DNA from: Erythrobacter donghaensis | GTDB taxonomy: Bacteria; Pseudomonadota; Alphaproteobacteria; Sphingomonadales; Sphingomonadaceae | Direction: 5' to 3' | Assembly (NCBI RefSeq): GCF_001557325.1 | Contig: NZ_LSJS01000099.1 | Coordinates: forward strand, 7,864 to 71,863 | DNA length: 64,000 nucleotides | Part shown: positions 50,808 through 62,345 of the stretch, one piece after another | Layout of the letters: each line of letters starts with the position of its first letter | Numbering within the stretch: position 1 is the stretch's first letter | Position numbers and translations under genes: made by a program | Notes under the pieces: model-generated | What the model saw: the letters and a program-made list of their open reading frames with translations, nothing else | Told to the model about the DNA's origin: nothing | Database searches by the model: none

Positions 50808-51992
50808 ATGGATCGCCGCGAAAGACTGATCGCCCGCGCCCGGCAGGGCTTCCGGCTGGCCTACGGGGTCGAGCCGACGCGCTTCTTTGCCGCGCCCGGC
50901 CGGGTGAACCTGATCGGCGAGCATGTCGATTACAACGACGGCTTCGTGCTCCCTTGCGCGATCGACCGCGAGACGATCGTCGCCGCCGGGCCGCCCGCGC
51001 CGCAGATCAGGGAAAAGCTGTTCGAGGCAGTCGCGCTCGACATGGGCGAGATGGCGAGCGCGCGCGACCGCTTCGATCTGGTCGCGCCGATCCGCCCCGG
51101 CGAGAACAACTGGCAGAACCACGTGCGCGGGGTGGTGCAGGCGCTCGGGCGCTACGGGCACCGGGTGCGCCCGATGCGGATCGCCATCGCTGGCGACGTG
51201 CCGATCGGAGCAGGCCTGTCCTCCTCGGCGGCCTTCGGCGTCGCGGTGGCGCTGGCGTGCTCGGACTATTCGGGGCTCGATCTCGCGCCCGAGATGCTCG
51301 CCAAGGTGGCCCAGCTCGCCGAGAACGACTTCGTCGGCTGCGCCTGCGGGATCATGGATCAGATGGCCTCGGCCGCGAGTGTCGCCGATCATGCGCTGCT
51401 GCTCGATTGCCGCAGCCTCGATTTCATGCCCGTGCCGATCCACCAGAGCCTTGCGATCACCGTGATCGACACCGGCATCCGTCGCAGCCTCACCGAAAGC
51501 GCCTTCAACCAGCGCCGCGCCGAGTGCGAGGCAGTGGCGCGGCATTTCGGGGTGAAGGCATTGCGCGATCTCGATTTCGGCACGCTGCTGCGGGGCGAGC
51601 CCGATCTCGACCACACCCTGTTCCGCCGCGCCCGCCACGTGGTGGGCGAGCTTGACCGTGTCGAACCGGTCGGCGTCGCGCTCGCCAAGGGCGACACCGC
51701 CGTGCTGGCCCAGGTGATGCGCGAGGCGCACCTTTCGCTGGCGGAGGATTTCGACGTCTCGCTCCCGCCGATCGACCGGCTGGCGCAGATGGTGGCCGAG
51801 GCGCTTGGCGATGCCGGCGGGGTGCGGCTCACCGGCGCGGGCTTCGGCGGGTGCCTGGTCGCGGTGGCCCGCGATGACGCGGGCGCGGCGATCGACGAAG
51901 CCATTGGGCGCTACAACGACGAGGCCGACCTGCCTGCGCGGGCCGAGGTGTTCCGGCCGATCAGCGGAGCGGCGGAGATCATGGTGGGCTAG
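50808..51992 (+). CDS. galK: Galactokinase
   Basis: Phosphorylates alpha-D-galactose at C1. The 394-residue GHMP kinase has the galactokinase signature GRVNLIGEHVDYNDGFVLP near 31-49, the ATP loop PIGAGLSSSAAFGVAVA, the catalytic region NDFVGCACGIMDQMAS and the C-terminal TGAGFGGC. The ATG at 50808 has a GAGGGGAC ribosome site; an upstream TTG would add seven residues. Last gene of the symporter-galT-galK operon. galM is not present nearby. Confidence 0.97.
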   Translation: MDRRERLIARARQGFRLAYGVEPTRFFAAPGRVNLIGEHVDYNDGFVLPCAIDRETIVAAGPPAPQIREKLFEAVALDMGEMASARDRFDLVAPIRPGENNWQNHVRGVVQALGRYGHRVRPMRIAIAGDVPIGAGLSSSAAFGVAVALACSDYSGLDLAPEMLAKVAQLAENDFVGCACGIMDQMASAASVADHALLLDCRSLDFMPVPIHQSLAITVIDTGIRRSLTESAFNQRRAECEAVARHFGVKALRDLDFGTLLRGEPDLDHTLFRRARHVVGELDRVEPVGVALAKGDTAVLAQVMREAHLSLAEDFDVSLPPIDRLAQMVAEALGDAGGVRLTGAGFGGCLVAVARDDAGAAIDEAIGRYNDEADLPARAEVFRPISGAAEIMVG

Positions 51993-52073
51993 GCCAGGCT
52001 CTGGTTCACAAAAGCGTGCGGTCGCCGCTCGTGGCGGCGGCATGGACAAAGTCCGCGCTTAGGCGATTTACAG

Positions 52074-52093
52074 ATATAAAAATATCTTTATAT
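52074..52093. promoter_or_regulatory. SahR-type operator overlapping the regulator start codon
   Basis: Near-perfect 20-bp palindrome ATATAAAAATATCTTTATAT (9 of 10 pairs) in an otherwise GC-rich spacer. Its last two bases are the first two of the ATG of the ArsR-methyltransferase gene. SahR regulons use AT-rich 20-bp palindromes of this sort ahead of methionine cycle genes. Confidence 0.7.
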
Positions 52094-53090
52094 GCTCCCC
52101 GTCACGATGGTGATCGAGGACATCTTCAAGGCACTGGGCGATCCCACCCGGCTGCGCATCGCCCGACTGCTCGGCGCGATGGAGCTCGCCGTGGGCGAAC
52201 TGGCGCAGGTGCTGGGGCAAAGCCAGCCGCGCGTCTCGCGCCACGTCGGCATCCTGTGCGACGCCGGCCTCGCCGAGCGCCGCCGCGAGGGCAGCTGGGT
52301 GTTCCTGCGCCAGAGCGAATCGGCCGGGCCCGTGGTCGAGGCGATGCAGGCGCTGCTCGCGCTCGCCGAGGCGCACGAACCCGCCTTTGCCGCGCTGTGC
52401 GAGGCCGATCGCAAGAAGCTCGCCGCGATCCGGCAGGCGCGCGAGACGGCGGCCGAGACCTATTTCGCCCGCCACGCCGGCGAGTGGGACGAGCTGCGCG
52501 CGCTCCACAGCGCCGATGCCGAAGTCGAGACCCGCCTCGCCGAGGCGCTCGCCGAAGCGCCGCTCGGAGCCCTTCTCGACATCGGCACCGGCACGGGCCG
52601 CATCGCCGAGCTTTTCGCCGAGCAGGCCGAGCGCGTCGTCGCGCTCGACAAGAACCTCGAGATGCTGCGCGTCGCGCGCGCCAAGCTCCAGCACCTGCCG
52701 GCAACCCGCGTGGAGCTGGTGCAGGGCGATTTCGCCGACCTGCCCTTTGCCGATGCCAGCTTCGACACGGTGATCCTCCACCAGGTGCTGCACTTCGCCC
52801 CCGATCCCGCCCCGGTGCTGGCCGAGGCGGCGCGGGTGCTGCGCGGCGGCGGGCGGATCGCGATCGTCGATTTCGCCAGCCACGACCACGAGGAGCTGCG
52901 CACCCGCCACCAGCACGTGCGCCTCGGATTCTCGGACCGCCAGATGGCCGAGCTGCTCAAGGCCGCGGGCTTCACCGCCAGCCCGCCCAGGGCGCTCGAG
53001 GGCGGCGCACTGGTGGTCAAGATCTGGACCGCCACACGCCGCAGCCCCGCCGTCTCCAAGAAATCCCCCGCTCTGGAATCTGCCAAATGA
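52092..53090 (+). CDS. sahR: ArsR-type regulator fused to SAM methyltransferase domain (SahR-like)
   Basis: A 332-residue repressor-like protein. Residues 8-80 are an ArsR winged helix (ALGDPTRLRIARLLGAMEL, SQPRVSRHVGILCDAGL). Residues 120-310 are a class I methyltransferase-like domain with DIGTGTG at 163-169. In SahR this second domain senses S-adenosylhomocysteine rather than methylating a substrate. It heads an operon with metF and split metH, joined by ATGA overlaps, and has a palindrome at its own start, so autoregulated control of methionine regeneration is likely. Confidence 0.88.
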   Translation: MLPVTMVIEDIFKALGDPTRLRIARLLGAMELAVGELAQVLGQSQPRVSRHVGILCDAGLAERRREGSWVFLRQSESAGPVVEAMQALLALAEAHEPAFAALCEADRKKLAAIRQARETAAETYFARHAGEWDELRALHSADAEVETRLAEALAEAPLGALLDIGTGTGRIAELFAEQAERVVALDKNLEMLRVARAKLQHLPATRVELVQGDFADLPFADASFDTVILHQVLHFAPDPAPVLAEAARVLRGGGRIAIVDFASHDHEELRTRHQHVRLGFSDRQMAELLKAAGFTASPPRALEGGALVVKIWTATRRSPAVSKKSPALESAK

Positions 53091-54019
53091 CCCCCACGCT
53101 AAACCAGCTCCATGAATACCGAACCGCTACCGACACGCCGCTGTTCTCGGGCCTGCCGGGCGATGTCGCGGTGAGCTTCGAGTTCTTCCCGCCCAAGAGC
53201 GCGAAGATGGAAGAGCAGCTGTGGGATGCGGTGACGCAGCTGAAGCCCTTGGGGCCGAGCTTCGTTTCGGTCACCTACGGTGCGGGCGGATCGACCCGCG
53301 AGCGTACCCATGCGACGGTCGCGCGGATCATCGGCGAGGCGAAGCTCCCGGCCGCCGCGCACCTCACCTGCGTTGCGGCGAGCAAGGCGGAAATCCGCGA
53401 GGTCGCCGAACAATATTGGGAAGCGGGCGTGCGCCACATCGTCGCCCTGCGCGGCGATGCGGGCGAGCCCGGCGCGCCCTTCACCCCGCACCCCGAAGGC
53501 TATACCGGCGCGGCTGATCTTGTGGCTGGTTTGAAGGCCATCGCCCCGTTCGAGATCAGCGTCGCCGCCTATCCTGAAACGCACCCCGACGCGCATTCGC
53601 CGCAGGCGGACATCGACAATCTGAAGCGCAAGCTCGACGCCGGGGCGACCCGCGCGATCAGCCAGTTCTTCTTCTCGGCCGAAACCTTCTTCCGCTTCCG
53701 CGACGCCTGCGCCGCCGCCGGGATCGATGCGCCGATCCTGCCGGGCATTCTCCCCGTCACCAACGTCGCCCAGGCGCGAAAGTTCGCAGGTGCCTGCGGG
53801 GCGGCGATCCCGGCGTGGATGGACGGGCTGTTCGAAGGCCTCGACGAGAAACCCGCCGCACGCCAGCTGGTCGCCGCCACGGTCGCGGCCGAACTGTGCC
53901 GCCGGCTCTATGCGGGCGGCGTGCGCGACTTCCACTTCTACACCCTCAACCGCCCCGAGCTCGCCTATGCGATCTGCCACATGCTCGGAAAGCGCCCGCT
54001 CACGGAGAATGTCGCATGA
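53087..54019 (+). CDS. metF: 5,10-methylenetetrahydrofolate reductase
   Basis: Flavoprotein that makes 5-methyl-THF for methionine synthase. The 310-residue TIM-barrel product has SFEFFPPKS near 30-38, VSVTYGAGGSTRERT with the Glu/Asp region, HLTCVAASKAE, IVALRGD for FAD binding and AISQFFFSAETFFRF. ATG 53087 overlaps the regulator stop; its own stop overlaps the metH N-half start (both ATGA), giving strict co-translation. Confidence 0.97.
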   Translation: MTPTLNQLHEYRTATDTPLFSGLPGDVAVSFEFFPPKSAKMEEQLWDAVTQLKPLGPSFVSVTYGAGGSTRERTHATVARIIGEAKLPAAAHLTCVAASKAEIREVAEQYWEAGVRHIVALRGDAGEPGAPFTPHPEGYTGAADLVAGLKAIAPFEISVAAYPETHPDAHSPQADIDNLKRKLDAGATRAISQFFFSAETFFRFRDACAAAGIDAPILPGILPVTNVAQARKFAGACGAAIPAWMDGLFEGLDEKPAARQLVAATVAAELCRRLYAGGVRDFHFYTLNRPELAYAICHMLGKRPLTENVA

Positions 54020-55059
54020 GCAAGCGTGACCAACTCCTCGCCGCCGCGCGCGAGCGGGTGCTGATCTTCGACGGCGCCTTCGGGACGCAGATCCAGTTGC
54101 GGAAGCTGACCGAGGAGGACTACGCCGGGTCGCTGGGCCTGCCGGCCGACCAGAAGGGCAACAACGACATCCTCGCCCTGACCCGTCCCGATGTGCTGAG
54201 CGACATCACGCGGGCCTATTTCGAGGCGGGCTCGGACATCGTCTCGACCAACACCTTCTCGGCCAACCGCATAAGCCAGGCCGATTACGCCGCCGAGGGC
54301 CTGGTGCGCGAGATCAATGTCGCAAGCGGCAAGCTTGCCCGCGCGCTGGCGGATGAATATGCGGCGAAGGACGGCCGCCCGCGCTTTGTCGCAGGCGCGA
54401 TCGGCCCGACCAACAAGACGCTTTCGCTCAGCCCCGATGTCGAGGACCCCGGCTTCCGCGAGATCGACTTCGACTATCTGGTCGACGTCTATCTCGAGCA
54501 GGCGCGCGCGCTGGTCGAAGGGGGGGTGGACTTCATCCTGATCGAGACCGTGTTCGACACCTTGAACGCCAAGGCCGGGATCATGGCGGTGAAGAAGCTG
54601 GAGCGGGAACTGGGCCGCGAGGTGCCGGTGATGATCTCGATGACACTCACCGACCTGTCGGGTCGCAACCTCTCGGGCCACACGGTCGAGGCCTTCTGGT
54701 ATGCGGTGCGCCACGCCAAGCCGCTGACCATCGGTTTGAATTGCAGCTTCGGCGCCGAACAGCTGCGCCCGCATGTGAAGGTGCTCTCGCAGATCGCCGA
54801 CACGCTGCTGATGATCTACCCCAATGCAGGGCTGCCCAACGAGCTCGGCGAGTATGACGAGCAGCCCGACACCACCGCCGGGCTGGTCAAGGACTGGGCC
54901 GATCACGGCCAGGTCAACATCCTCGGCGGGTGCTGCGGTTCCTCGCCCGCGCATATCGCCGCGATCGCCAAGGCGGTGGCGAACAGCGCACCGCGCACAG
55001 TGCCCTCGCCGGAACCGGCGATGAAGCTGGCGGGGCTCGAGGCGTTTATCGCGGCGTGA
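54016..55059 (+). CDS. metH: Methionine synthase, homocysteine-binding half (split MetH)
   Basis: A 347-residue protein equal to the first module of cobalamin-dependent methionine synthase. It binds and activates homocysteine through zinc held by C243 and the pair C306-C307 (GLNCSFG and LGGCCGSSP). The fold starts VLIFDGAFGTQIQ. It must work with the separate downstream protein that carries folate, cobalamin and activation domains. The stop at 55059 is a clean end rather than a frameshift scar, since a start codon and spacer follow. Confidence 0.95.
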   Translation: MSKRDQLLAAARERVLIFDGAFGTQIQLRKLTEEDYAGSLGLPADQKGNNDILALTRPDVLSDITRAYFEAGSDIVSTNTFSANRISQADYAAEGLVREINVASGKLARALADEYAAKDGRPRFVAGAIGPTNKTLSLSPDVEDPGFREIDFDYLVDVYLEQARALVEGGVDFILIETVFDTLNAKAGIMAVKKLERELGREVPVMISMTLTDLSGRNLSGHTVEAFWYAVRHAKPLTIGLNCSFGAEQLRPHVKVLSQIADTLLMIYPNAGLPNELGEYDEQPDTTAGLVKDWADHGQVNILGGCCGSSPAHIAAIAKAVANSAPRTVPSPEPAMKLAGLEAFIAA

Positions 55060-55067
55060 ACCCACAT

Positions 55068-55158
55068 CCGCTCGTCCTGAGCTTGTCGAAGGACTGTCCT
55101 TCTTCGAGCCGCCGGTCCGAAAGAAAGTGCAGCCCTTCGACAAGCTCAGGGCGAACGG
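55068..55158. repeat. Dispersed palindromic repeat between the two metH halves
   Basis: Inverted arms: CCGCTCGTCCTGAGCTTGTC continuing to 55096, and CAGCCCTTCGACAAGCTCAG continuing to 55158, separated by about 33 bp. The core CCTTCGACAAGCTCAGGGCGAACGG (shown here only in parts) is a very common intergenic palindrome of sphingomonads. It would form a long hairpin in the sahR-metF-metH transcript. Confidence 0.8.
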
Positions 55159-55176
55159 AAATAGAGAACTGAAACC

Positions 55177-57792
<2,616 letters not shown>

Positions 57793-57896
57793 TCGAAAGA
57801 GCGCGTCACTCTGATCGGAAATCCGCGCAAGAATGCGTAACGGCCTGCGCAGGGCCGACGAATGATGCGCGAGGGGAATGATGGACGGACACGAAA

Positions 57897-58265
57897 ATGC
57901 CACGATACCCCGACACCCTCTCCGCGCAGGCCTGGTTCTCTCCCGACGAAGCAGCGTGGGAGCGCGACGTTCCGATCACGCTGGTTACGCTCCGGCTCGA
58001 GGAGGCGGCCGACGATGCCGCCCTCGGCTTTCTCGAATGCGCCGAGCGACAGGCGCTCGACGCCTGGGCGGCGAGCGGGACGCTGCTGATGGCGCTGGTC
58101 TCGGAAGACCGCCGCGAGCTCAATCTGGTGATCGCCTGCCATAACGACGACGCGCGCATGCAGGCAGAGGCACTCCCCTCGGTCGCGAGCGAGCTCGCCC
58201 GGGTCGATGTGCGCGGCGTGTCCGCGCTGCCGCTGGCCGGAGCGCGCAGGCTGGTGATGCGCTGA
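57897..58265 (+). CDS. Hypothetical small protein
   Basis: A 122-residue soluble protein with no signal peptide, membrane segment or recognised motif. It is slightly acidic, with helical stretches (ALGFLECAERQALDAW) and a strand-like LNLVIACHND. The ATG at 57897 has only a weak purine stretch upstream. Codon use matches its neighbours. It stands between metH and a serine hydrolase, 66 bp from the latter. I cannot assign a function. Confidence 0.55.
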   Translation: MPRYPDTLSAQAWFSPDEAAWERDVPITLVTLRLEEAADDAALGFLECAERQALDAWAASGTLLMALVSEDRRELNLVIACHNDDARMQAEALPSVASELARVDVRGVSALPLAGARRLVMR

Positions 58266-58331
58266 CCTGCGGTCAGCGCGGCAGCGGTTTGCGGCTTGTG
58301 CCGGAGCCGCGTATGCGACAGCCTGTGCGGC

Positions 58332-59654
58332 ATGATCCGCCCCGCTCTCGCCGCGCTCGCGCTCGCGCTGTTTGCCGCCCCCGCCGCCGCGGAAGTCTAC
58401 ACGCCCCCGCCACCCGCGACGGTGGTGGTCGCCTTCGACCGCGAGACCATCCGCCCGCTGATCGTCGAGGGGCTGGCGAACAAGGAGACGGGCCGCAAGC
58501 TCGAAGCCAATGATCCGGTGCGGATCGCGAGCATCTCCAAGCTCATTATGGCGCTCACCGCGCTCAGGCTGGCGGACGAAGGCAAGGTCGATCTCGACCG
58601 CGATGTCTCGGACTATCTCGGCTGGAAGATGCGCTCGCCTTATTTTCCCGATGTGCCGGTGACGCTGGCGCAGCTGATGGGGCACCGTGCGGGGCTGTCG
58701 GGCGCGGCGGATTACATCGTCCCGCTGGGTGAGAGCCTCGAAGCGAAGTTCGCCGATCCCGCATCGTGGCGCGAGGGCGTGCGGCCGGGGGGGGGCGAGA
58801 ATCCCTTCAGCGTGACCGACACGCCGGAGTTCGCCTATTCCAACCTCGGCGCGCCGCTGGTGGCGACCGTCCTCGAAGCGGCGAGCGGCGAGCGGTTCGA
58901 CCGGCTGGTGGAGCGGCTGGTGTTCGCTCCCCTCGGGGTGAAGGCCTGCTTCAACTGGATCGGTTGCGGCCCCGACATGGAAGCGCGCGCGGTGGTGCTC
59001 TACCGCCATAGCGGCGAGGTGGCGAAGGACGGCGCGGGCGACCTGCCGCCCGCCTGCACCATCCCGGTGATCGCCGGACAGGCATGCAGCCTCGACAACT
59101 ATGTGCCGGGCACCAATGCCTCGATCTTCAGCCCGCAGGGCGGGGTGCGGATCGGGATGGTGGACCTCGCGAAGATCGGGCAGGCGCTTTACGCCCTGCA
59201 ATCAGGCGATGGTGAAGGCTTCGTGCCGTTTGTAACGGGCGACCGGTTCCTGTGGGCGCTCGCCCGCTGGCCTGGCACGAACGAATTTTTCTGCACCTAC
59301 GGGTGGCATCTTCAGGCCATCGAATTGCCGAACCTCGGCTGCATCGGCGATGATTTGTTCCGGGACGGCATCCCGCGCATCGGCCATTCGGGCGAGGCCT
59401 ATGGGCTGCAATCCGGCCTGTGGATCGATCCCAAGGGCGACACCGGCTTCGTCTATTTCACGACCGAGGTTCCGCCCCCGCCGGGCGGCGAGGATACCGG
59501 CGGGTTCACGGCGCGCGAACAGGCGCTGATGGCACGCGCCCGGGCGGTTCTGGCGGAGCGCGCTGACCCGAACTTCGGCAGGTACCACGAACGGGAGCGC
59601 GAGCGGGAACGGGCAGCCGGTGCCCTTGCGGTGCCGACGCCGGACGACGACTAG
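58332..59654 (+). CDS. Secreted serine hydrolase, beta-lactamase/S12 family
   Basis: A 440-residue class C beta-lactamase-like hydrolase exported by a signal peptide (cleavage near AAPAAA, residue 20). Catalytic motifs: S67-xx-K70 in RIASISKLIMAL, the Tyr motif FAYSNLGAPL near residue 170, and a late HSGEAYG segment in the position of the KTG box. The mid-region has four cysteines that could form disulfides. Many such proteins are esterases or D-Ala-D-Ala carboxypeptidase-like rather than lactamases. ATG 58332 is set by the signal peptide. Confidence 0.85.
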   Translation: MIRPALAALALALFAAPAAAEVYTPPPPATVVVAFDRETIRPLIVEGLANKETGRKLEANDPVRIASISKLIMALTALRLADEGKVDLDRDVSDYLGWKMRSPYFPDVPVTLAQLMGHRAGLSGAADYIVPLGESLEAKFADPASWREGVRPGGGENPFSVTDTPEFAYSNLGAPLVATVLEAASGERFDRLVERLVFAPLGVKACFNWIGCGPDMEARAVVLYRHSGEVAKDGAGDLPPACTIPVIAGQACSLDNYVPGTNASIFSPQGGVRIGMVDLAKIGQALYALQSGDGEGFVPFVTGDRFLWALARWPGTNEFFCTYGWHLQAIELPNLGCIGDDLFRDGIPRIGHSGEAYGLQSGLWIDPKGDTGFVYFTTEVPPPPGGEDTGGFTAREQALMARARAVLAERADPNFGRYHERERERERAAGALAVPTPDDD

Positions 59655-59677
59655 GCCGCCAACCCCGCGGCGGCGCC

Positions 59678-60877
59678 CTAAGCCTCCGCCTTCACCCGAT
59701 CCCCCAACCGCTTCAGCAAGGGAGTCGCCAGCGGGGTCGTCAGCATCGTGCTCCCCACCGCCATCAGCAGCAGGGCGGTGAAGGTCGTCGGCGTGATCAC
59801 CTGCTTGTCGAGCAGGATGTTCGCAAAAATGATCATGATCAGCGCCTTGGTCTGGAGCAGCCACCCGATCAGGCGCGCCTCGGTGCGGCTCCAGCCGAGC
59901 AGGCGCCCGGCGATGTGGACACCCAGGAGCTTGCCGCCGACCGCCGCCGCCAGCAGCAGCGCGGCAACGCCGAACACCGCCAGCCCGCCACCCTCCCATT
60001 GGGTGCGCAGGCCCGTGGAGAGGAAGAACACCGGCATGATTGTGAGCAGCACCACGTCGCGGAAGCGGTCCATCGCTTTCTGGCCGAACCAATGCGCATC
60101 GAGCACCACGCCCGCGAGGAACGCCCCGACCATGAAGTGGAGGCCCGACCAGTCGGCGGCGAGGCCGCAGATCGCAAGCCAGATGAGGCCCACCGGCCAG
60201 CGATCGGCCTCCGGCAGCCGCGCCATCAGCCAGCGCACCGACCAGGCTGCCGCCGCGAACCCGGCCAGGAACATTCCCTGCCGCCCGATCCGCTCCCAAT
60301 CGAGCAGGATCAGCGCCAGCACGCCCCAGATCGCGACGTCGTCGAGGCTTGCATAGCGCAGGATGCGCTGGCCGAGCCGTTCGCGCAGGATCCCGAGCTT
60401 CTCAATCAAGAGCACGAGGATCGGGAGCGCCGTGACCGCGCAGGCCATGCCGATGCCGAGCAAGGCCTGCCAGTATGCGCCGTTCGGCCCGCGCCAGCCG
60501 GGGAATTGCAGGATCACCGCGGCCGCCAGTGTCCCGGCGATCAGCGGCATCCCGAGCGCCAGACCCGCGGTCAGCCCCGTCTCGCCCCGGTGCTTCCACG
60601 CCTGGCTGAGATCGAGCTCGATCCCCGCGATCCACACGAACAGCATCACCGCCCACCACGCGACGCCGTTCAATGCGGTGATGACATCGGGGCGGAAGAC
60701 GAAGGCGTAGTAATCGGGGAACACCGCCCCAAGCACCCCCGGGCCGAGCAGGATGCCGCCGACGATCTGGACGACGACCAGCGGCGCCCAGTGATCGGTC
60801 CGGAAGATGCGCCACACCAGCCACGGCACGGCGAAGATGATCGTCAGTGCGATCAGATAGATCTCTGTAAGGTTCAT
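59678..60877 (-). CDS. CPA2 family cation:proton antiporter
   Basis: A 399-residue membrane protein of the Kef/Na+-H+ exchanger CPA2 family with about twelve helices and no TrkA-N domain. Diagnostic regions include IVGGILLGPGVLG near 40-52, FVWIAGIELDLSQAWKHR with the acidic transport helix, GMACAVTALPILVLLIEK and FFLSTGLRTQWEGG. The ATG at 60877 (MNLTEIYLIAL) is preferred to a longer frame whose leader is uncharged and atypical. It converges with the serine hydrolase and is divergent from the dioxygenase-like gene. Confidence 0.88.
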   Translation of the reverse strand: MNLTEIYLIALTIIFAVPWLVWRIFRTDHWAPLVVVQIVGGILLGPGVLGAVFPDYYAFVFRPDVITALNGVAWWAVMLFVWIAGIELDLSQAWKHRGETGLTAGLALGMPLIAGTLAAAVILQFPGWRGPNGAYWQALLGIGMACAVTALPILVLLIEKLGILRERLGQRILRYASLDDVAIWGVLALILLDWERIGRQGMFLAGFAAAAWSVRWLMARLPEADRWPVGLIWLAICGLAADWSGLHFMVGAFLAGVVLDAHWFGQKAMDRFRDVVLLTIMPVFFLSTGLRTQWEGGGLAVFGVAALLLAAAVGGKLLGVHIAGRLLGWSRTEARLIGWLLQTKALIMIIFANILLDKQVITPTTFTALLLMAVGSTMLTTPLATPLLKRLGDRVKAEA

Positions 60878-61007
60878 GGTGCGGTCAGCATATGCGGCGG
60901 CGTTAGCGCGCACAAATGTCGCGTTCGGGCGGCAGAAGCGCTTTCCCCAATTTGGCGTCGGGCCCGCGGGTTGCACTGACAATGCCTTTGCGGCACGTCC
61001 CTGTTCG

Positions 61008-61979
61008 ATGTCTCGATTGCCCTACATTGCAGGACTGGAGGCACTGCGCCGATCCTTCGTCGAGGGTGCGCCGCGCATGCCCGAAGTGGCGACGCGGCTG
61101 CTGCTCGATACCTTGGGGCTCGCCAATCGCGAGGCCTATGCCTTTCTTGCTGGCGAGCGGCCTTCACAGGCCGCGTTCGAGGCGTGGATCGTCGCCACTG
61201 CGGGTGTGCCCGATGCCGACCTCGTCTCGCGCTACAATGCATGGTGCGGGGTGGGAGAGCCAAGCGCAGTCGCACGAGCGCAGCTCGACGCCATAGCTGC
61301 CATGCCCGATGTGCTGGAGCCCGAGGCAATCGCCCGGTGGGAGCGCGACGGCTATGTGGTTCTCGAGCAGGCGGTGCCGCGAGAGCATGCCGATGCGCTT
61401 GCAGGGTTGTTGTGGAACCGGCTTGGAGCAAGCCCGGACGACGCTGCAAGCTGGTACGCGGCACAGACCGACGGGATCATGGTCCGCCTCTATTACCACC
61501 CTCTGATCAGGGCGGCGCGCAAGGCCGCGCGCATCCACAAGGCTTTCGCACAATTGTGGGGCAGCGTCGATCTGTGGCCGGTGACCGATCAATTGGGCTT
61601 CAACCCGCCGGAGCGCGGCGGATACGCCTTCAGGGGATCGCCGCTGCATTGGGATGTCAGCCTGGTCCAACCGATCCCCTTTGCCACACAAGGGGTAATG
61701 TATTTGACCGATACGGCGGCGGATCAGGGCGCGTTCCGGTGTGTTCCGGGCTTCCATCACCGGATCGACGCTTGGCTCGACGCAATCGGCGGGCAGGACC
61801 CGCGCTCCGTCGATCTCTCGGCAGAGGCGGTGTGCGTGCCGGCCCGCGCGGGCGATCTGGTGATCTGGCGCCAGGATTTGCCCCACGGTGCCAGCCCCAA
61901 TCGCGCAGAAAAGCCGCGGCTCGTGCAATATCTCAACTTCTATTCGCCCGACATGGTCGTGGCGGGCGAATGGCGCTGA
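61008..61979 (+). CDS. Phytanoyl-CoA dioxygenase-like Fe(II)/2-oxoglutarate enzyme
   Basis: A 323-residue protein with a PhyH-type double-stranded beta-helix in its C-terminal 220 residues. Iron ligands appear as LHWDVSL (HxD, near 221) and a distal His in DLPHGASPNRAEKPR, with the following Arg for 2-oxoglutarate. The N-terminal 100 residues are helical and not recognised. ATG 61008 gives this architecture; an in-frame upstream extension overlaps the antiporter promoter region. Substrate unknown. A 100-bp gap follows before the glycine riboswitch. Confidence 0.8.
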   Translation: MSRLPYIAGLEALRRSFVEGAPRMPEVATRLLLDTLGLANREAYAFLAGERPSQAAFEAWIVATAGVPDADLVSRYNAWCGVGEPSAVARAQLDAIAAMPDVLEPEAIARWERDGYVVLEQAVPREHADALAGLLWNRLGASPDDAASWYAAQTDGIMVRLYYHPLIRAARKAARIHKAFAQLWGSVDLWPVTDQLGFNPPERGGYAFRGSPLHWDVSLVQPIPFATQGVMYLTDTAADQGAFRCVPGFHHRIDAWLDAIGGQDPRSVDLSAEAVCVPARAGDLVIWRQDLPHGASPNRAEKPRLVQYLNFYSPDMVVAGEWR

Positions 61980-62084
61980 CCAAAAGGTTGCGCATAGTGG
62001 AGGGGATCGGCGCAAATCTGCGTTGACGCATGGCCTCGCATCCGCAACATGGCATCGCCTGCCGGCAGCGATTCCGGCGTCTTT

Positions 62085-62288
62085 CGCGGGAGAGACCCGC
62101 TCGGGAAACCGGGCACGGCGCCGAAGGAGCAACCGCCCCGGAAACTCTCAGGCAAACGAACCGCGAACAGGTTTGGGCACTCTGGAAAGCGCTTTCGGAT
62201 CTGATCCGAACGCCACCGAAGGGGAGGCTGGTCGCCCACGGGCGGGTCAGCCGAAGCTCTCAGGTCACCCGACAGAGGGGGCAGTTTT
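62085..62288 (+). promoter_or_regulatory. Tandem glycine riboswitch upstream of gcvT
   Basis: Two consecutive glycine aptamers joined by a short linker. Aptamer 1 (about 62085-62166) runs from CGCGGGAGAGACCCGC to CGCG and holds CCGAAGGAGCAA and GAAACTCTCAGGCA. Aptamer 2 (about 62177-62288) begins CACTCTGGAAAGCGC and holds CACCGAAGGGGA and GCTCTCAGGTCACC. These are the conserved glycine riboswitch cores. Glycine binding is expected to turn on the glycine cleavage genes that begin 58 bp later. Confidence 0.93.
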
Positions 62289-62345
62289 CGAGGGAGTGCC
62301 GCAAGGGCGCTGCCGGACTGCCGTATTCTGCCGGGGATAGCCCAA

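Noticed and set aside
49614..52049. Long open frame on the minus strand across galT and galK (811 codons)
   Set aside because: Exact antisense of two genes with clear catalytic motifs; its His/Arg/Ala/Gly-rich product is typical of the complement of GC-rich coding DNA.
55068..55158. Possible insertion sequence or frameshift splitting metH
   Set aside because: No transposase or target duplication; both halves have proper starts and complete domains, and the element is a small dispersed palindrome.
58332..59654. True beta-lactamase resistance gene
   Set aside because: SxxK and Tyr motifs fit the wider S12 hydrolase family; nothing specifically supports antibiotic hydrolysis.
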